NCBI GenBank assembly: GCA_916610825.1
Contig: OU744447.1
Location: 28,284,561-28,348,560 of the forward strand
Direction: 5' to 3'
Source: Haliclystus octoradiatus
Lineage: Eukaryota > Cnidaria > Staurozoa > Stauromedusae > Haliclystidae
Length of the DNA: 64,000 bases
The notes under the pieces were generated by a model. The model did no database searches. It saw only the letters and a list, made by a program, of their open reading frames with translations, and was not told the origin of the DNA. Made by a program: the position numbers and the translations under genes. Position 1 is the first letter of the stretch, and every line of letters begins with the position of its first letter. This document shows positions 12,301 to 25,066 of the stretch, in pieces.

Positions 12301-15300
12301 CATATTTGCACCAACAAGGAATCGAACCTTAGCCTCCTTCAAAGAGTGCAAACACTCTGCCACTGAGTTACCTTACCTGATTCATATCTACTTCTACTTT
12401 AGCTAACAGATTAAGCAATTGAGATCTAGCATTTTTCCTTAATAAAAAAGGTTTCTTATGAGATCTAGCATTTTGGTGCACAAGAGAGCACCAAGAAAGT
12501 AAGGAGAAAAACTTTTTTACTCATCAAAAGAGTTTTCAAAAAGCTCTTTATCAAATTGGAAAGTATCAGTTATGAGTATTAAGTTCAAACTGTTCAAGTT
12601 CAAGATCGATTCCAATTATTTTCAAACCTGAGTTTATTCTGTGTTTCAGATATTGTAATTTTGCGTAATAACACTGCATTAATCAGATTTATCAAATCAA
12701 TTTTGCTATTATGTAATATATTTTAGCTTATTTTTTATCCCATTAGAATTTCAATGCTTTTTATTACAGACTAACAAATTGCGGTTCTTTGTTCTACGGA
12801 AATCTTCAAAATTTGGCAAAGCAAAACTGGAATATTTTGAAAATGAAAAGAAATTTGCATTACATTCTAATCCACGACGTTCAATCTTACTGTCTGAATG
12901 TTTCAATGTGACTCGTGTTTCTGACAAAAAATATCCATACTGCTTTGCGTTATTTACGAAGCAAGATAAATTCAGTGTTGCGGGTTCGTCAGATGATGAG
13001 ATTACTGAATGGTTATCAAATATCAATGAAATTAGAAGGATAAGTAGAATACTTGGAGAGTCGAGCCTTTATGGTAAGTAAAATGCATCAATGTATGTCT
13101 CCACTGGGAAGCTACATTCTTCTTGTGGAGCAAGATATTACCAAGTAGAAATTATTAGAATCAGTGTCAAGAGCTTTACATACCATGGAGAATATGAACA
13201 TTATATATCACAACATTTTATGCCTAAATTATTCTAATGATTTAGTGGATTAGCCTGCTTTGACAATAGTTCACAATGCAAATTGTAAATTTTGTGCCCT
13301 TCATCGGAAAATATACCGGTATATAAAGTTTGTGAAGTTCCCTCTTCTCAAAAGAATGCACATTTTTCTCTACGACTTGAGATTGTATTAAATTATGCAC
13401 TTGTCGTGGAGCAAAATCAATTTGTAGAATACATGATATAATCTTTCAAATATTTTATTATATTTTCATCAACGCTTCAAAAGCTTCATTCAGTCCAACG
13501 AAGGCACAGAAAATAATGCTATTGCTTACAGTGTTTTGACTCGTAATCGATAGGACCTAACTGTCACATTGCTAAGCCAGAGCAAATTCCTAAATACCAA
13601 GTCTAAATTCTAAACTATATTCCTAAGTCTCTTTTGAATGTGGGAGGTAGTGATGGTAAGAGACGTCCAAATTACAATTCGAATACGGTATTCACTAATA
13701 TTGTCTATTAAAACTATTCAAATATTAATTGAATACTCTATTGTTTGAGGAAACAGTATGGTTTATTGTTTGCAAACAATGGAATCAGCCTCACTCACAA
13801 GTTATTACTGTAGCAGACAAATCTCATTTTGAATTTTCTTAGTCGCCATTGTGTTTTCATGAAAAGAAAAAGGATTCTCGAAAAAGTAAATGTGTTATTT
13901 CAGTCTTAGAATGATGGTTTATAAAGATTTTGAAAGTTAAAGGAATAGTATTCCTTTCTAATGTTCATTTTGTTTCGCCGTTTTTATACTATTTATGATA
14001 ACTTTTCACTATTCAAAACAAGGTCAAATAATTGAAAAATTATTCGAATAGTTAGCTTTTGAAAACTGTTTGAATATATTCGAATAATTGCTATTATGTT
14101 ACCATCACCAGTGGGAGGGAGGGAAAATAATGCCCCGGCGCTGTGGCTCAAATCTAACCATGTGTCAACGAATACCGAATATTAATAGGCCGTTCGTTGC
14201 CCAAAAAATGACACGAATCCGATGTTCGCGAAATCAATCGAATGAATATAATTTTCTTCCCCTTGCACTATCTCTACGCCCTTATTCGATTACACCTTGT
14301 AATCTGACAACCAGAAGGTCTGAACCAGTCTCGTCTCGATCGTCCCGCTGTATCTTAATTTAGCGGTTCCCTACCGATGTTGTGATTTGGCTGCCAGTCC
14401 ATATATCGTCACTACTCGTTTGGCACAAAATCTATTTGCAAATCAATTACAATCTACAAGTATGTAGGCCTATTAATCAAATGATTTTGTAAAACTCGAG
14501 AGATTTTCTAATGCTGTTCTAGTGATTTGATTGGCTAACTCCCGTGTTTAGATCACGCAAGCCAAAACAACTTAGACATCATGAGAGAAAATACACCCAA
14601 AATTTTTAAGTAATTGCAACTAAAAAATTGAATTATTAACATCGTTGATGATATATATTTCAGAGTACAGTAGTATAATTCAAGGCATTCTTCTTCTTTG
14701 CATCATTTGTTTTATTATGGTGGCTATTCCGAGACAAAAATGCCCTACAAAACCGGCAAAAACTTTCGACACAGCAGAAATTAGAAATTTGATCAAAATC
14801 TTAGCGTTCGAAAGAATCAAAAGTGTTTCGAAAGTAGAACTGTGATTCGAAGAAAGGCAAAATATGACGAAGACGTGAAGATTTGTAGGAGAAAATTGAT
14901 CTAATCAATATGTTTTATTTCACAAAAGGGCTACTGCACGGCAGCCTTGTGTTTGGGTTCTCTGATACCTATGGGCTCTTGTTTTTCTGATGCTTTGCCG
15001 TGTTTCCCAACATCCCGCGTGTTGGTATCAGAGAACCCAAACACGGCTGCCGTGCAGTAAACCTTTAATGTCGATTTTGATTCTGATTTGTGCCTTAATT
15101 TCTATCAAGTCGAAATTGAATATTTATTATTAATAATCACTTGAAAAAACTTGAGTCATGATTGGTGGATTTGTACCACGTGTTTAGCAGTTATGTCAAG
15201 ATAACCCACGAAATTCCATGGGAACCACTGGCGGTGATAGACCTATACCTGCACGGTTTTAACCAAACAGCAAGAATACATATTTTGAAAATAGCAAACT

Positions 15301-18300
15301 AGCTGCGACAGATTGAATATTTTTCATAAAATCAATTTAACTGTAATTGAAAATTCAATTGAGAAATTAAAAAAGTAACTGCTTGGGATTTGCTATATGC
15401 AGATGTAACTTTTACTATATTTCTAATCTATTGCAAACATTATGTTATGTTGAATTCTTCGTGTTATATTTTTAAATGATATTCGTAACAATTTCATTCA
15501 AATTGTATTTAATGAAAAATCAATAACCCATTAAAACAAATCATTGTTGTAGTGAAATTGATGACAGATAATTGACATGATTATTGAAATGATTACATTA
15601 CTCTTGTTCGTGGGCCATAGAAATTTAGACCCACTCGTTCTCTAACAACAAACTCGTGGATCTAAAGTCTGTTAACCCACTCACAAGAGTGATGTAATCC
15701 CTTATTAGACACAAGGTAAAAATATTCGATTAATTTTAGATCAGATTTGGTATGTAATTGTCAAGAATGAAGGACTTGGGGCAAGCAGCGCTTTTGCGGG
15801 ATCATACCGAATGGCATTGTCCAAGTATCACATATCATATTTGAAAGAGAACTCAGATGAAGTTGCTTATCAAATTCCTATTGCAAATGTGCTGCGTCGT
15901 GGCCAATGTGAGAACTACTTTTACATGGAAATTAGTCGTACTAATGATATTGGACCTGGAGAGGTTTGGATTGAGGTGGAAGATGCTGATGTTGCAAAAA
16001 ATATTTACGATGTTATATTTGGGTTAGTTGGACTTTTCTCCTGTTTTCTTGGTTAATTATCGAAAATGTATAGTTAAGCCTTCTAGATTATACTGTATAA
16101 CAGGGTCATACCTACCATATCTAGATCTAGCTAGATCTAGCTTCAGCATTGAATAGCTCCGCTTATATACGTCCAAATTAAGAAATCATTGTCATCATTA
16201 TCCATCATTTAACTTCAGCTATCCGAACCTGTGTTAAAATTTGTTGGTATCATGTGCAGTTGTGCACTTCAAATATCCTTTTCTTGAGGTAGAGCTTTCT
16301 ATCAGTACATCTTCAATTTACTCTATTTTCATTCTCATTTATTATTTCAGATTACGACGGAGTAGGATACACACACATAATGGAAGTAACTCAAGCCGCC
16401 GTGTGTCATCAAAAAAACTGAACCACTTCATATTGGAGAAGGGTTTTGCATTTCCACAAGCAGGTTGTCATGAAAATGATATGTCACCGGAAAAAAGAAG
16501 CGCAGTGAAAGGTACTGTATATGTATTCTTTGACTACTGTAAATAGTTTATTTAGCTTAAGCTCTCTATTATGTCCTCTCGAAAATATCCCTTCATATTT
16601 AATTCTAATCAGAGTGTGGAATTGGATTTTAGACTTCCTTAAGGATTAGGAAGCAAAGAGTAAAATTTGGTACGGACTGCTTATCAAAGTGGGGAGAAAT
16701 GCCTGTCGGAGTACCACAAGGAACTAAACTGGGTCGTTGGCTCTTCTTTCTAATTATGATTAACAACCTATCAGTAGGAGACACTGCCCTATGTAAATAT
16801 GTAGGTGATGCAACACTGGTCGATTCAGTGACGAAGAATGATGATAGTAGGCTATGGTGCATACAAGGGTAGGAGAGTCTGTTCAAAAAGTGCAAGACGA
16901 TTGTATCCACTTGAATGAATCTAAATGCAAAGAGACAAGGATTTTTTAACGAAATCAGTAATAGACCCTACCATGATTAATTGTGAAAGCATAGGGTCTC
17001 CTCCACAAACCTGATTGGCTTAATTATCCTTAACGATTTGAAATGGATAGGGATTGTTGAGTACATATGTAATAAAGTTGGGATATGTCTATATTTCTTA
17101 AAACAACTCACACGCTCCAAGGTAGCTCCAAAACATATAATTTTATATTATGCCCCGGCCAAATGAAGCCAACATTTTCACAGCATTTGATAAACTTTCG
17201 CATCAATGTTATGAAAATGCTGCCTAGGGTGGCCAAATGAAGCCGGTGTTTTCACAACATCAATCGCTAGTGCTGGCTGGGGTGGCCAAATGAAGTCAGC
17301 ATTTTCACAACATGTGGGGCCGGAATGAAATTTCTAAAAGGGGAAACTCATCTTCGGTGTCATTCGATTTAGATTTAGATTTATTCAAATTATTCTCGTT
17401 CAATATCTTTCTTATTGGCTGTCCTTCCTTGCTCTACTTCGTGGGCAATTTTAAATTAAAGCTCACTACATTTTAATAATCGTTCTCTGTTGAATCGTAT
17501 GTAATTTCTTTGTCACTTTAAAGGTTATGAATGTCGTAGTTGTGTCTTCCATCGCAAAAATATTAAAATCACTTGAGAATTTCGAATAAAGAGCAAAAAC
17601 TGCTTCAGAAAATGTCAAACTTCATTATTTGTATTTGCCAACTCTATGAAATAATAAATCAAAATTTTCATGGCAAGACTTTCGCGCCAAACTGTTGTCA
17701 TTAGTTGTGACTAACTAAAAACAGTACGAAATCATTGACCAATAGTAGAGACGTTTTTTTCATTATTCGAAATTCGATGTGTCAAATATTGTGAAAATGC
17801 TGGCTAGGGTGGCCAAATGGAGCCAGCATTTTCACAACATCGATGTTGTGAAAAAGATTGCAAAATGTTGGCTTCATTTGGCCGGGGCTTTATACTACGT
17901 GTATTAGTCCTGTGTAAGAAGACGCTTGCCCTGATTACAAATTGATATTGAAATTAAGTAATGGTATTTTTAAAAGATATTTTGTGCTCTGTTATGCTCT
18001 TAAAATCAATCCTTCATCATTGTGTCCACAAAAATAGAGCTATTACACAAATTAATACGCCTTTCTCTCGAATAATCCTCAATCCGTAAAACGGGTTTTG
18101 ACAAATGAGCCCCTGGGGCTTAATCTGTCATTTACGGTTGGTGTTTTCCTCATTGGCTAAATGTTTGAAGGGATTCATGGTTTATTTATTTTCTTATTTG
18201 CTGTATCACTATGTGTTTGATATAAGTATGGCATCTATGAATAATGCGTTTCACATCATTTTTATCATATTTGTTTTGTTTTCTTGATAAAGGCCGCACG

Positions 18301-21300
18301 CACAATTTATCATCAAAGTCATCATTCGAGCAACGCTTTTCGCAAGTACCTGATTTACCTGTTAAAGAAGCAATCAAGTCCAATCGTCCTCTTTCTCTTG
18401 ATTTTGAAGCACTTGGTATCCACTCAGTCAGTGAAGGTATCATATCTCAACATAATTTTAATTTATTAGAATCCTGCAATAATTGATGCAGCATATTGCA
18501 ATTTAGGAGGGTAGCATAGTGATCAAACAATCAATATAGTCTCACAGCTATATGTGACCAACAACAACCATATTTATTGATTTTATCCTATTTAACACAT
18601 GGATTTACAAACGTATCGACTGATAATGTATTATTTGAAGATCACTTAAGGGACCCCCCGATTATGTTCGCTAAGAAGGAGTGGTCGCTGAATAAGAACA
18701 ATAGAAAATTCACACAACCCTAGAACCAAACAAATTATTAAAAATCAAAAAGAACAATCTATTGAGCTATCAAAAACCAACATTTTACAATTAATGATAA
18801 TAAAAGTACAGTACTGTAGATATTGAATTATCAAAACATCAACAAGATACGTTATTAATTATATTGATTTTAATTAAAATAGTCATTAAAACCCTTGTTA
18901 TTTTCTGTTGTTTTTTCAAAGATAAATAATGTTTGTCCGTCGCAAGTTCAAGTTTTAATACTGAATTAATTGATTCATTGTCACCTAGTTACTAAATATT
19001 GTTTAAAATGTCTACTCCTTGTAATGCTTGGTCAATTGATGGGACATCTTCTGCTTCATCATCATCGCTCGAGTCTTCATAGTTTTCATTTGTTGCGTGT
19101 ATAATGTCATGAACCAGTAAATCCCAATCAATTTTTGCATCGCCGTTTGCTGCAAAGCTGCTATCAATCTCAACCAGTTTGTCGAACGTACATCCAAATA
19201 AACATTGAGCAAGGCTTCGGTAGGTGTTATCAGTTGTCTCCTGTTAATTTGATTCTGATAACTCAACATTTTCTCCTGGAAAGCCAGATTTAATAAAACA
19301 TTTACGGATGGTTGATTCATTAACTTGGTCCCACAATTCTGCAACCCATGTAACAATATTCAACATATCAATCAAACCTAAGGTTTTTGAAGCTGGCAAT
19401 TCATTGTTAGTGTCCATTTTTTTGATAACATAACTCAGTTGCAGCTTTCTCAACTTGAGTTTCATTGCTTGGATAATTCCTTGATCAAGTGGCAGGGTGT
19501 AACATGTTGTATTCGGCGGTAGCAGCAACGACTTAATATTTGACAATTTCATTGTAGAAATGTGTCCAATAAAAATGTCATTGGCTAAATAACCTTCAAG
19601 TAAGCCGGGGAGACGGGCCTTCCACTCATCAACAGTTTGTAATGCACCAGTCAATTGACATCACTGCCCCCGACCCCCAATTTGGCCAGTGTTAAAATTC
19701 GTTAAAATTCCCAGTATCCGGAGAAACTGGCTGTCTAAAATCCCCGTCCTAAATTACCGGGCTATTGATCAAATTCTTTCTATAAATGGCTATAGGCATA
19801 TGTCTGCAAACCATGGAATCAAAACAAATGTTTAAGATAACAGTAACAAATGTGTGTTTAATAATCTAACTCATTTAAATTCAAATGTACAACATAGCAA
19901 CGAACAAACAATAGATAATTCTTAAAGGAAGTATATATAATGGATTTCAATCTAAATTAATTTTTGTTCTTTTTGAGTTTTTCTAATTGAATTAATTAGT
20001 ATTTGAATCGTTAAAATCTCATCATCATCATCATCATCATCATTTATTCAGCACCCAGTAAGCTTGGAGCTGTTTTTCACGGGACTGTACATAATAAGCA
20101 AAATATAATAACAGGTTGTAATAAGTTATGGTAGAAAACAGAATTATTTACAGAGAGAATAATATATATATATAAGTGAGTAAAAATTAGTTAAATCGAG
20201 CACCAGCGATCAGAATCGGTGTCATTGATTTACGTAAAAAGTATTCAGAAACTGGATAATAATCATAAATTTATGATAAAAATGTAGCCTACTCAATTTT
20301 AGTACTTTGTATTAGTGTAAGATATAAAGTGTACCACTATTTTATAAAAAATTGTTCAATTAAGAGCTTTTCTATGGCCCTAGGGGATATTTTGTTAAAA
20401 ACAGTCAAGGAAAAAAAAACATTTTTCCAAATAAAAAAAGTTAATTCCGGCCCCTATTTACCCCGCTTTCAAAATAATGTTAAAAGTTTGTTAAAATTCC
20501 GGGTACCTGTGCAATGAAGCTGTTAAAACCATGTTAAAACAACGGGTGTGATGTGTTAATGTCCGACTATTTCCCGAGGGTCGGGGGACAGTGATGTCAA
20601 TTGACTGGTGCATAAGTATGACTGTGAATTTACAATTCATTATTTCCATTTATTGATTGTTCTTTATTTATTTTATTTTATGCAAACTATTAGATCCGTA
20701 TCAAGATGTAGATGCAACTGAAGAAATCGAAGAATTATATGTGGATAAATCTGATCTAGGTGAGATATTACATCAACTTGTTTTAGGACCATTTAAAAAC
20801 TAGAACAACAGCTTTGAAACTGACTGTTCTAACTGACTGTATATAACTGGAAAACAGCGGTTCTCATGATATGCAAATCAAGTATATTTTTTGAAAACTG
20901 ACTGAAGAATCAGCGATATATTATGTCATATATTGCGGAGGGTATAAGAAGGTTGGTCGAATTTGGCATTAATGATTTAAAATCCAATTTCAGTTTAGTG
21001 TTTTCTATTTACAAGGTTCTTGATTAAATTAGAATTTCTCAATGTTAGTCTTTCTTAGCAGCTTTTGTTTCATTGGTATCATTTTTTAATAATATGTCGC
21101 ACCTTACAAGGTTCTACACCCTATTCTTATACTTTGAAGTCATGGAAAAATTTCGGAAAATGTTTATCCTAGAATTTCAAGACACGTCAATCAACCAATC
21201 CAATTGCAGGATTATGTTCGAATATGACATTATATTTTAGTTTCAAATTGGAATTTAAGCTAGAACTGAATAGAAGAAAGGATAATTCAAATTTTACTGC

Positions 21301-23891
21301 CAATGAAAAATATTAATGTTGATAAATGGTGGCAATGGTGATTACCACAGTCTGGCATGTTATAGGACATAAGAGGTTACACTTAGCAGATAGAGTTGAT
21401 AGTGCATGCTCTCCACTAAGGCGCTTGAACCACTGACCTGTGATTCGACTATCATGATTGTAGCTGGTAGCATCTGCTAATAATTGATGTCTTCTCTATT
21501 TAGTTACTTATGTTGTCTGGACATACATGATTTTAACAAAGATCAATTAAACTAATTATATTTCATAAACTAGTCTTTGAGCTTCAAAACAAATGATTTG
21601 TGTTTCAAGAGTATACTCGTAATTCTGATTGTAGTGAATCCTATAGTTTTGGTTCACATGACAAAGGTGCATAATCGTCTGTATTTATGTTGTCTTAGTG
21701 GTAAGCGTAGACAAAGTATTGCAGTATTTCTTTTAGTTGTATTTTGTAACATTAATTTGTGACAAGTAAGATGGTACTGCTCCATTTAAACATTCCTCGT
21801 TAAAACAACATTACAAATCCTAGTTAATAAATTTTATTTGTTGTTTTGATACAGATTGTATTACAACAAAAAGCAAAACTTGTTTGGAAATTCTTGATGA
21901 AAAACAGACGCCCAAAAAAGGTAAATTTCTTTTTTTCAAGGGAGGATTTAATTAAGGGATCAACATTTTGCTGTATCAAAATCTGTCAACAGTTTCAGTT
22001 TAACAGGGATATTCTTTTTTCAGCTCATACTCTTGGGGCTTCTAAATGTAAGCAAAGTTCAACAAAATATTCTTATGCATACGAAGACATGACATTGGGA
22101 ACACTGAAGTCTCCTAATAGCATAAAAAGTAGTGGTGTTGATGATGATGGTTTAAATTCAAAAAGAAGTAAGCAAAAGAGGTATAAAGATGGTTATGAGC
22201 AAATGGATATCATTTCAAGAGAAAGCAACATACAGCGCGATTTACAACATTCAGTAACTCTACAAAACCATAGCGATGATACATATGTCAAAATGTCTCA
22301 ATTCAATGACAGATCAATGGAACCTCGTACTCCGCCTGACCTATCTGCATCACTTTACATGAATTGCGCAATGTTACCAAAGAGTTCAAAAAGTCGCACA
22401 TTACCACGCTATGATTATATTCACATTGAGACATTAAAGAAAAAAGAACAAAATCCAATTCGTCGTTCTTCATCTGCAGACCTTCTATTCAAGACAAATC
22501 CAGAAGATGATAATGTTAAACACAATGATAGACCAATGTGTGCCTCTCTGGATTCATTAAATGACTTTCAAGAGATGCATAGTAACACTACACCTCCATT
22601 AGTCAAGCGAAGTCCTGACCTCAGACATTTTCGATCTCACACACTTAACGTTTCACCCAATTCTTCGTCAAGTCCAGGCCAAAGTCCTTCAAGTAGCCCT
22701 CTGTCATCTCCCAAGTCTAGTAGACGTCGCCTTATTGATTTTACAAAGCATCTACGATTCAAATCGCCTTCTAAACGTCATCTTAAAAAACAGTTAACAA
22801 TGCCATCTTCAACTTTTTATGTTTCACCAGAAAAATCAAAAAGCAGACCGGAAGCTGCTTCCATACAATCTTATCATTCCATAAGCAGCCTCACAGACAC
22901 TACAGCTGGAAAGTCACCCGATTTATCAATTATTGACCAACAGCCTAAATCACAGTATGAGCTTATTGATCCCATCAACACGAATTTATGCAATATTCAA
23001 AATGAACTGGATGGTAAACCAAACAAATGCATACAGAATGAAATGTCTTCACCATCTGGATACGAAGAGATAATATTCTCAAACAACACCATACGGACAT
23101 CTAGCAAACCTAAAGATATTATCGCTGCTAGAAGTCCAAAAACTGTTAGAAGAAGAGGCAGTGCACCATTATCTTCCAATTCAGACTACCATGTGAATTT
23201 CAGTCCATCAAAGCTTAAATCTTCACAATCGACAAAGGTTTCAGTATCACCATTACAAACAAACCAATCCATTGATCAACAGTCCCATCGAAACTCACAA
23301 AGAAAAGCTGATAAAAACCAGATGTATACAGAGATCACCCTTGATGCTTCTCCGGCATCCCCAACATTATTTCCTCCACTGAACAAAATACCTGAAGCTG
23401 AGCCAGTGACATCGATTTCTCGTTATATGAACTTTACCTTTAATAGATCATTTTCCATACCTACAGATGATGACTCTGAAAGTGATACTTCTCAAGTGAC
23501 ACCAAGCTATGAAAATGTTAATTCGTCAACTATTGATCGAAAACAGCGTAAAATATCCAAAGGTCAGCTGTCATATGCTAAGTTGGACTTATTAAATGAG
23601 CGTCAGCGTTCGTCAAGTACAACAAGTTATTCAAACATTGAAACTTTGACTGAAAAGGAAGACTGTTTTCCTGTTTACAACCGCAGTAATTCAACTAAAA
23701 ATGGTAATAAATTAATTAGCGAATATTTGAATGATCAAGAAGAACTTGTAAACAAATTGAATGACGAAGCCGGTGATAATGCTGAACATTCAATATCCAC
23801 TCGTTATTTTGAAGTAGATTTTATGAAATCAAGGGGTTTGGCAGATGCAGTAAAAAACTCACGCTCCAACTCTGTACAATCTGATAGTTAA
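9321..23891 (+). CDS. IRS: Insulin receptor substrate (PH-PTB adaptor protein)
   Basis: Eight exons, 9321-9395, 12770-13073, 15740-16022, 16351-16511, 18293-18436, 20694-20759, 21855-21920 and 22024-23891 (TAA), give 988 residues with consistent phases. An N-terminal PH domain covers residues about 12-115 (KLRFFVLR, KLEYFENEKKF, then RSILLSECFNV). The PTB domain of IRS type covers about 127-221 (QIWYVIVKNEGLG, ENYFYMEISRTNDIGPGEVW). The long last exon is a disordered Ser/Pro-rich tail with three YxxM motifs for PI3-kinase p85 (Tyr386 YEDM, Tyr424 YEQM, Tyr454 YVKM). It also has YMNC (Tyr478) and YMNF, which suit Grb2-type SH2 binding, and several other YxxI/V/L sites. IRS proteins link activated insulin/IGF receptors to PI3K and Ras signalling at the membrane. 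In-frame stops precede the ATG. The two 66-bp exons 6 and 7 have the same length and phase, which allows exon skipping. Introns are crowded with transposons. Confidence 0.93.
10141..11112. mobile_element. Non-autonomous DNA transposon, about 970 bp
   Basis: A 23-bp sequence beginning ATGCGTGTATCAGCGGCTTT at 10141-10163 recurs in perfect inverted form at 11090-11112. Imperfect similarity runs inward through G/C-rich CCCTGGGG-type blocks. There is no transposase frame. It lies in intron 1 of the IRS gene. No target-site duplication could be fixed by eye. Confidence 0.8.
12037..12138. mobile_element. hAT-like MITE, truncated copy
   Basis: The segment shares TCCTGCAATCCTAGA, CTCAGAAGAAAATG, CTCTAGGATTCCAG and a terminal CTTTTGTCGGACCCTG with the element at 29587-29761. 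Read from its right end it begins CAGGGTCCGAC, a typical hAT terminus. The matching left terminus is missing. It lies in IRS intron 1. Confidence 0.65.
12308..12376 (-). pseudogene. tRNA-like sequence (pseudo-tRNA or SINE head)
   Basis: On the minus strand the sequence has an A-box-like D arm (ACTC..AGTGGCA..GAGT, a perfect 4-bp stem) and a perfect B box GGTTCGATTCC in a T arm with an AAGG/CCTT stem. The acceptor and anticodon stems do not pair well, so it is unlikely to be a working tRNA. It lies in IRS intron 1 and could be the head of a SINE. Confidence 0.5.
14934..15057. mobile_element. 124-bp fold-back MITE with TA target duplication
   Basis: The ends CTGCACGGCAGCC...(14934) and ...GGCTGCCGTGCAG (15057) pair over about 35 bp with a 2-nt indel, and both are flanked by TA. 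This is the signature of a Tc1/mariner-mobilised miniature element. It lies in IRS intron 2. Confidence 0.82.
15591..15700. mobile_element. 110-bp imperfect palindromic repeat
   Basis: The left arm GATTACATTACTCTTGTTCG and the right arm ending CAAGAGTGATGTAATC pair with few mismatches. The same arm recurs at 28415-28475, showing that it is a dispersed family. It ends about 40 bp before the PTB exon of the IRS gene. Confidence 0.65.
16630..17960 (+). pseudogene. Decayed non-LTR retrotransposon reverse transcriptase, split by a later insertion
   Basis: Despite stops and frameshifts, RT motifs are legible: MPVGVPQGTKLG..LFFLIMINNL, KYVGDATL (the usual YVDD catalytic box, with the first Asp changed to Gly), then LNESKCKE and FLKQL. 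These point to an RT of the CR1/jockey-like non-LTR type. The frame resumes after 17888 (LYYVYISPV-like, expected CIRPVLEYACPVF region), so a 737-bp DNA element (17152-17888) inserted into it. It lies in IRS intron 4 and cannot be active. Confidence 0.75.
17152..17888. mobile_element. DNA transposon with about 27-bp TIRs and about 10-bp target duplication, nested in an RT relic
   Basis: GCCCCGGCCAAATGAAGCCA at 17152 is inverted at the right end (17862-17888). The flanks TTTATATTAT (17142-17151) and TTTATACTAC (17889-17898) are a near-perfect 10-bp duplication. Inside are three more units of GGCCAAATGRAGYC followed by a 'cagcattttcacaac'-like stretch, so the terminal motif is reiterated subterminally. 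A 9-10-bp duplication suggests a Mutator-like element; this class call is inference. No transposase frame is present. Confidence 0.75.
18645..18709. repeat. Dispersed repeat, copy A
   Basis: About 60 bp (TTAAGGGACCCCCCGA... through GAATAAGAACAATAGAAA) closely matches 36994-37056 in RAD21. Copies in two unrelated introns indicate a transposon fragment of unknown class. Confidence 0.65.
19012..19641 (-). pseudogene. Tigger/pogo-type DDE transposase fragment
   Basis: On the minus strand about 19654-19244 reads KLSNIKSLLLPPNTTCYTLP followed by LDQGII, then TWVAELWDQVNESTIRKCF. This is the C-terminal part of the DDE domain of Tigger/jerky (Tc1/mariner superfamily) transposases. Similarity continues in another frame down to 19012, so there is at least one frameshift near 19250. 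The upstream catalytic part is missing because another inverted-repeat element starts exactly there (19642). It is a relic in IRS intron 5. Confidence 0.82.
19642..20613. mobile_element. DNA transposon with 25-bp TIRs abutting the Tigger relic
   Basis: ATGCACCAGTCAATTGACAT at 19642-19666 and its inverse at 20589-20613 match over 25 bp, and both are followed inward by C-rich CCCCCGACCC-type sequence. The interior holds an (ATC)n tract with a SINE/LINE-like tail (20020-20120), probably a separate older insertion. No transposase was found. Target duplication is not clear. Confidence 0.72.
20020..20120 (-). repeat. (ATC)n tract with retroposon-like 3' tail
   Basis: Seven to eight ATC units are followed by TTTATTCAGCACC and then TTTTTCACGGGACT. 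A related arrangement (ATC run, TTTAATCAGG, TTTTCACAGGACT) lies at 32868-32925. On the minus strand this reads as a retroposon 3' end with a (GAT)n tail. Confidence 0.5.
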
Positions 23892-25066
23892 CGCACACCA
23901 ACACAACTGTAAGAGCATACTTGATACATTATTGTTAATGATTTTTATATTTTAATAGCACATAGACCAAGATATATTTTAATTATTAAGATACAATTTA
24001 TGTATTGTTGTTATTATGCATACATTATGCTCTAATTCACATATTATAACAGATTTCCCAATACTTGAACAGGGAACATGGATATCAAATATGTTAGATG
24101 TGATCATATTATATATAAGCTAAATCAACATTGTTGAATATTGATCTATCATTTCAAATATTAACTTCATGCATCACATATTTAACGGCGGTATCCAATT
24201 TTAAAAAAAGGTAAATTTTAGGCATCGAATCCATCAACAGAATGATGCAAGGAAAGGCAGATCTGACATCCAGCTCCAGGCTGCATAGCCTCCGTGCAGA
24301 CAGACTTTTCCTTTTGTGTAGTCCGCCTGCGTATTGGCGCCGAGTATCACATACTAAGTGTTTCTACTGAATTCATATTAAATAAATATTTCCGTAGTGT
24401 GGTTTCCTGTCATTACTCGATTTTCATTATTTTAAAATCCTTGTCAGATCTTTGTGGGATAAGTCAAAAGGTGCAGTTGTTGTCAGATTTTCATGACAAC
24501 AACCCATAAAATAATAGGTAGTGAAAAGGTTAACATTTATTAATCATTATTAGCGGAAAAATATTTTATTGGACCTGCATAATGGAGATGGGCTGGGAAA
24601 ACCATGTATGCATGATGATCCTTTATACATTCTTTGCTAATATCTTGAAATTGATTTCAAATGAATTGAATGCTTGCGACTCTTTGATAATTTCCAAATG
24701 TTCAATTTCTCCACTCCTTCTATGAAGAAGCTGAATATTGAAAATCATTGGAATTTCTTAGAATCATTGTTGAATAAAAAATTATCAAAAAACAAATTGG
24801 TGAATGAAAATAATTTCAGTGAAAATATTCTAATTATACAAAAATGTTGCTTTTAATTATAGATTTATGATAATAAGCTATATCGTGATGTGATTCTGCA
24901 TTTCATGCAACCAACGTCAAATACTCCAAATTTGATTGAATATATTTAATTTATATCATGAACGTATAATCATTCAACGTATTTCATGACTGTCATTCTC
25001 AATTATATGTTGCGAGTAGCCGTGTAGGGTGATGTATAGTTATGATACAAATGTGCCTTCAAACGC
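23892..25066. other. Intergenic spacer IRS-PECR (convergent)
   Basis: AT-rich sequence between two gene 3' ends. No convincing exon, RNA gene or repeat was seen. It must contain both 3' UTRs, but no AATAAA was clearly assigned. Confidence 0.5.

Noticed and set aside
12308-12376. Functional tRNA gene
   Set aside because: A and B boxes are good but acceptor and anticodon stems fail to pair, so it is listed only as tRNA-like.
14645-14845. 66-residue frame with a hydrophobic start inside IRS intron 2
   Set aside because: It has an acceptor-like AG but no phase-compatible donor linking it to the PH and PTB exons, which already join correctly.
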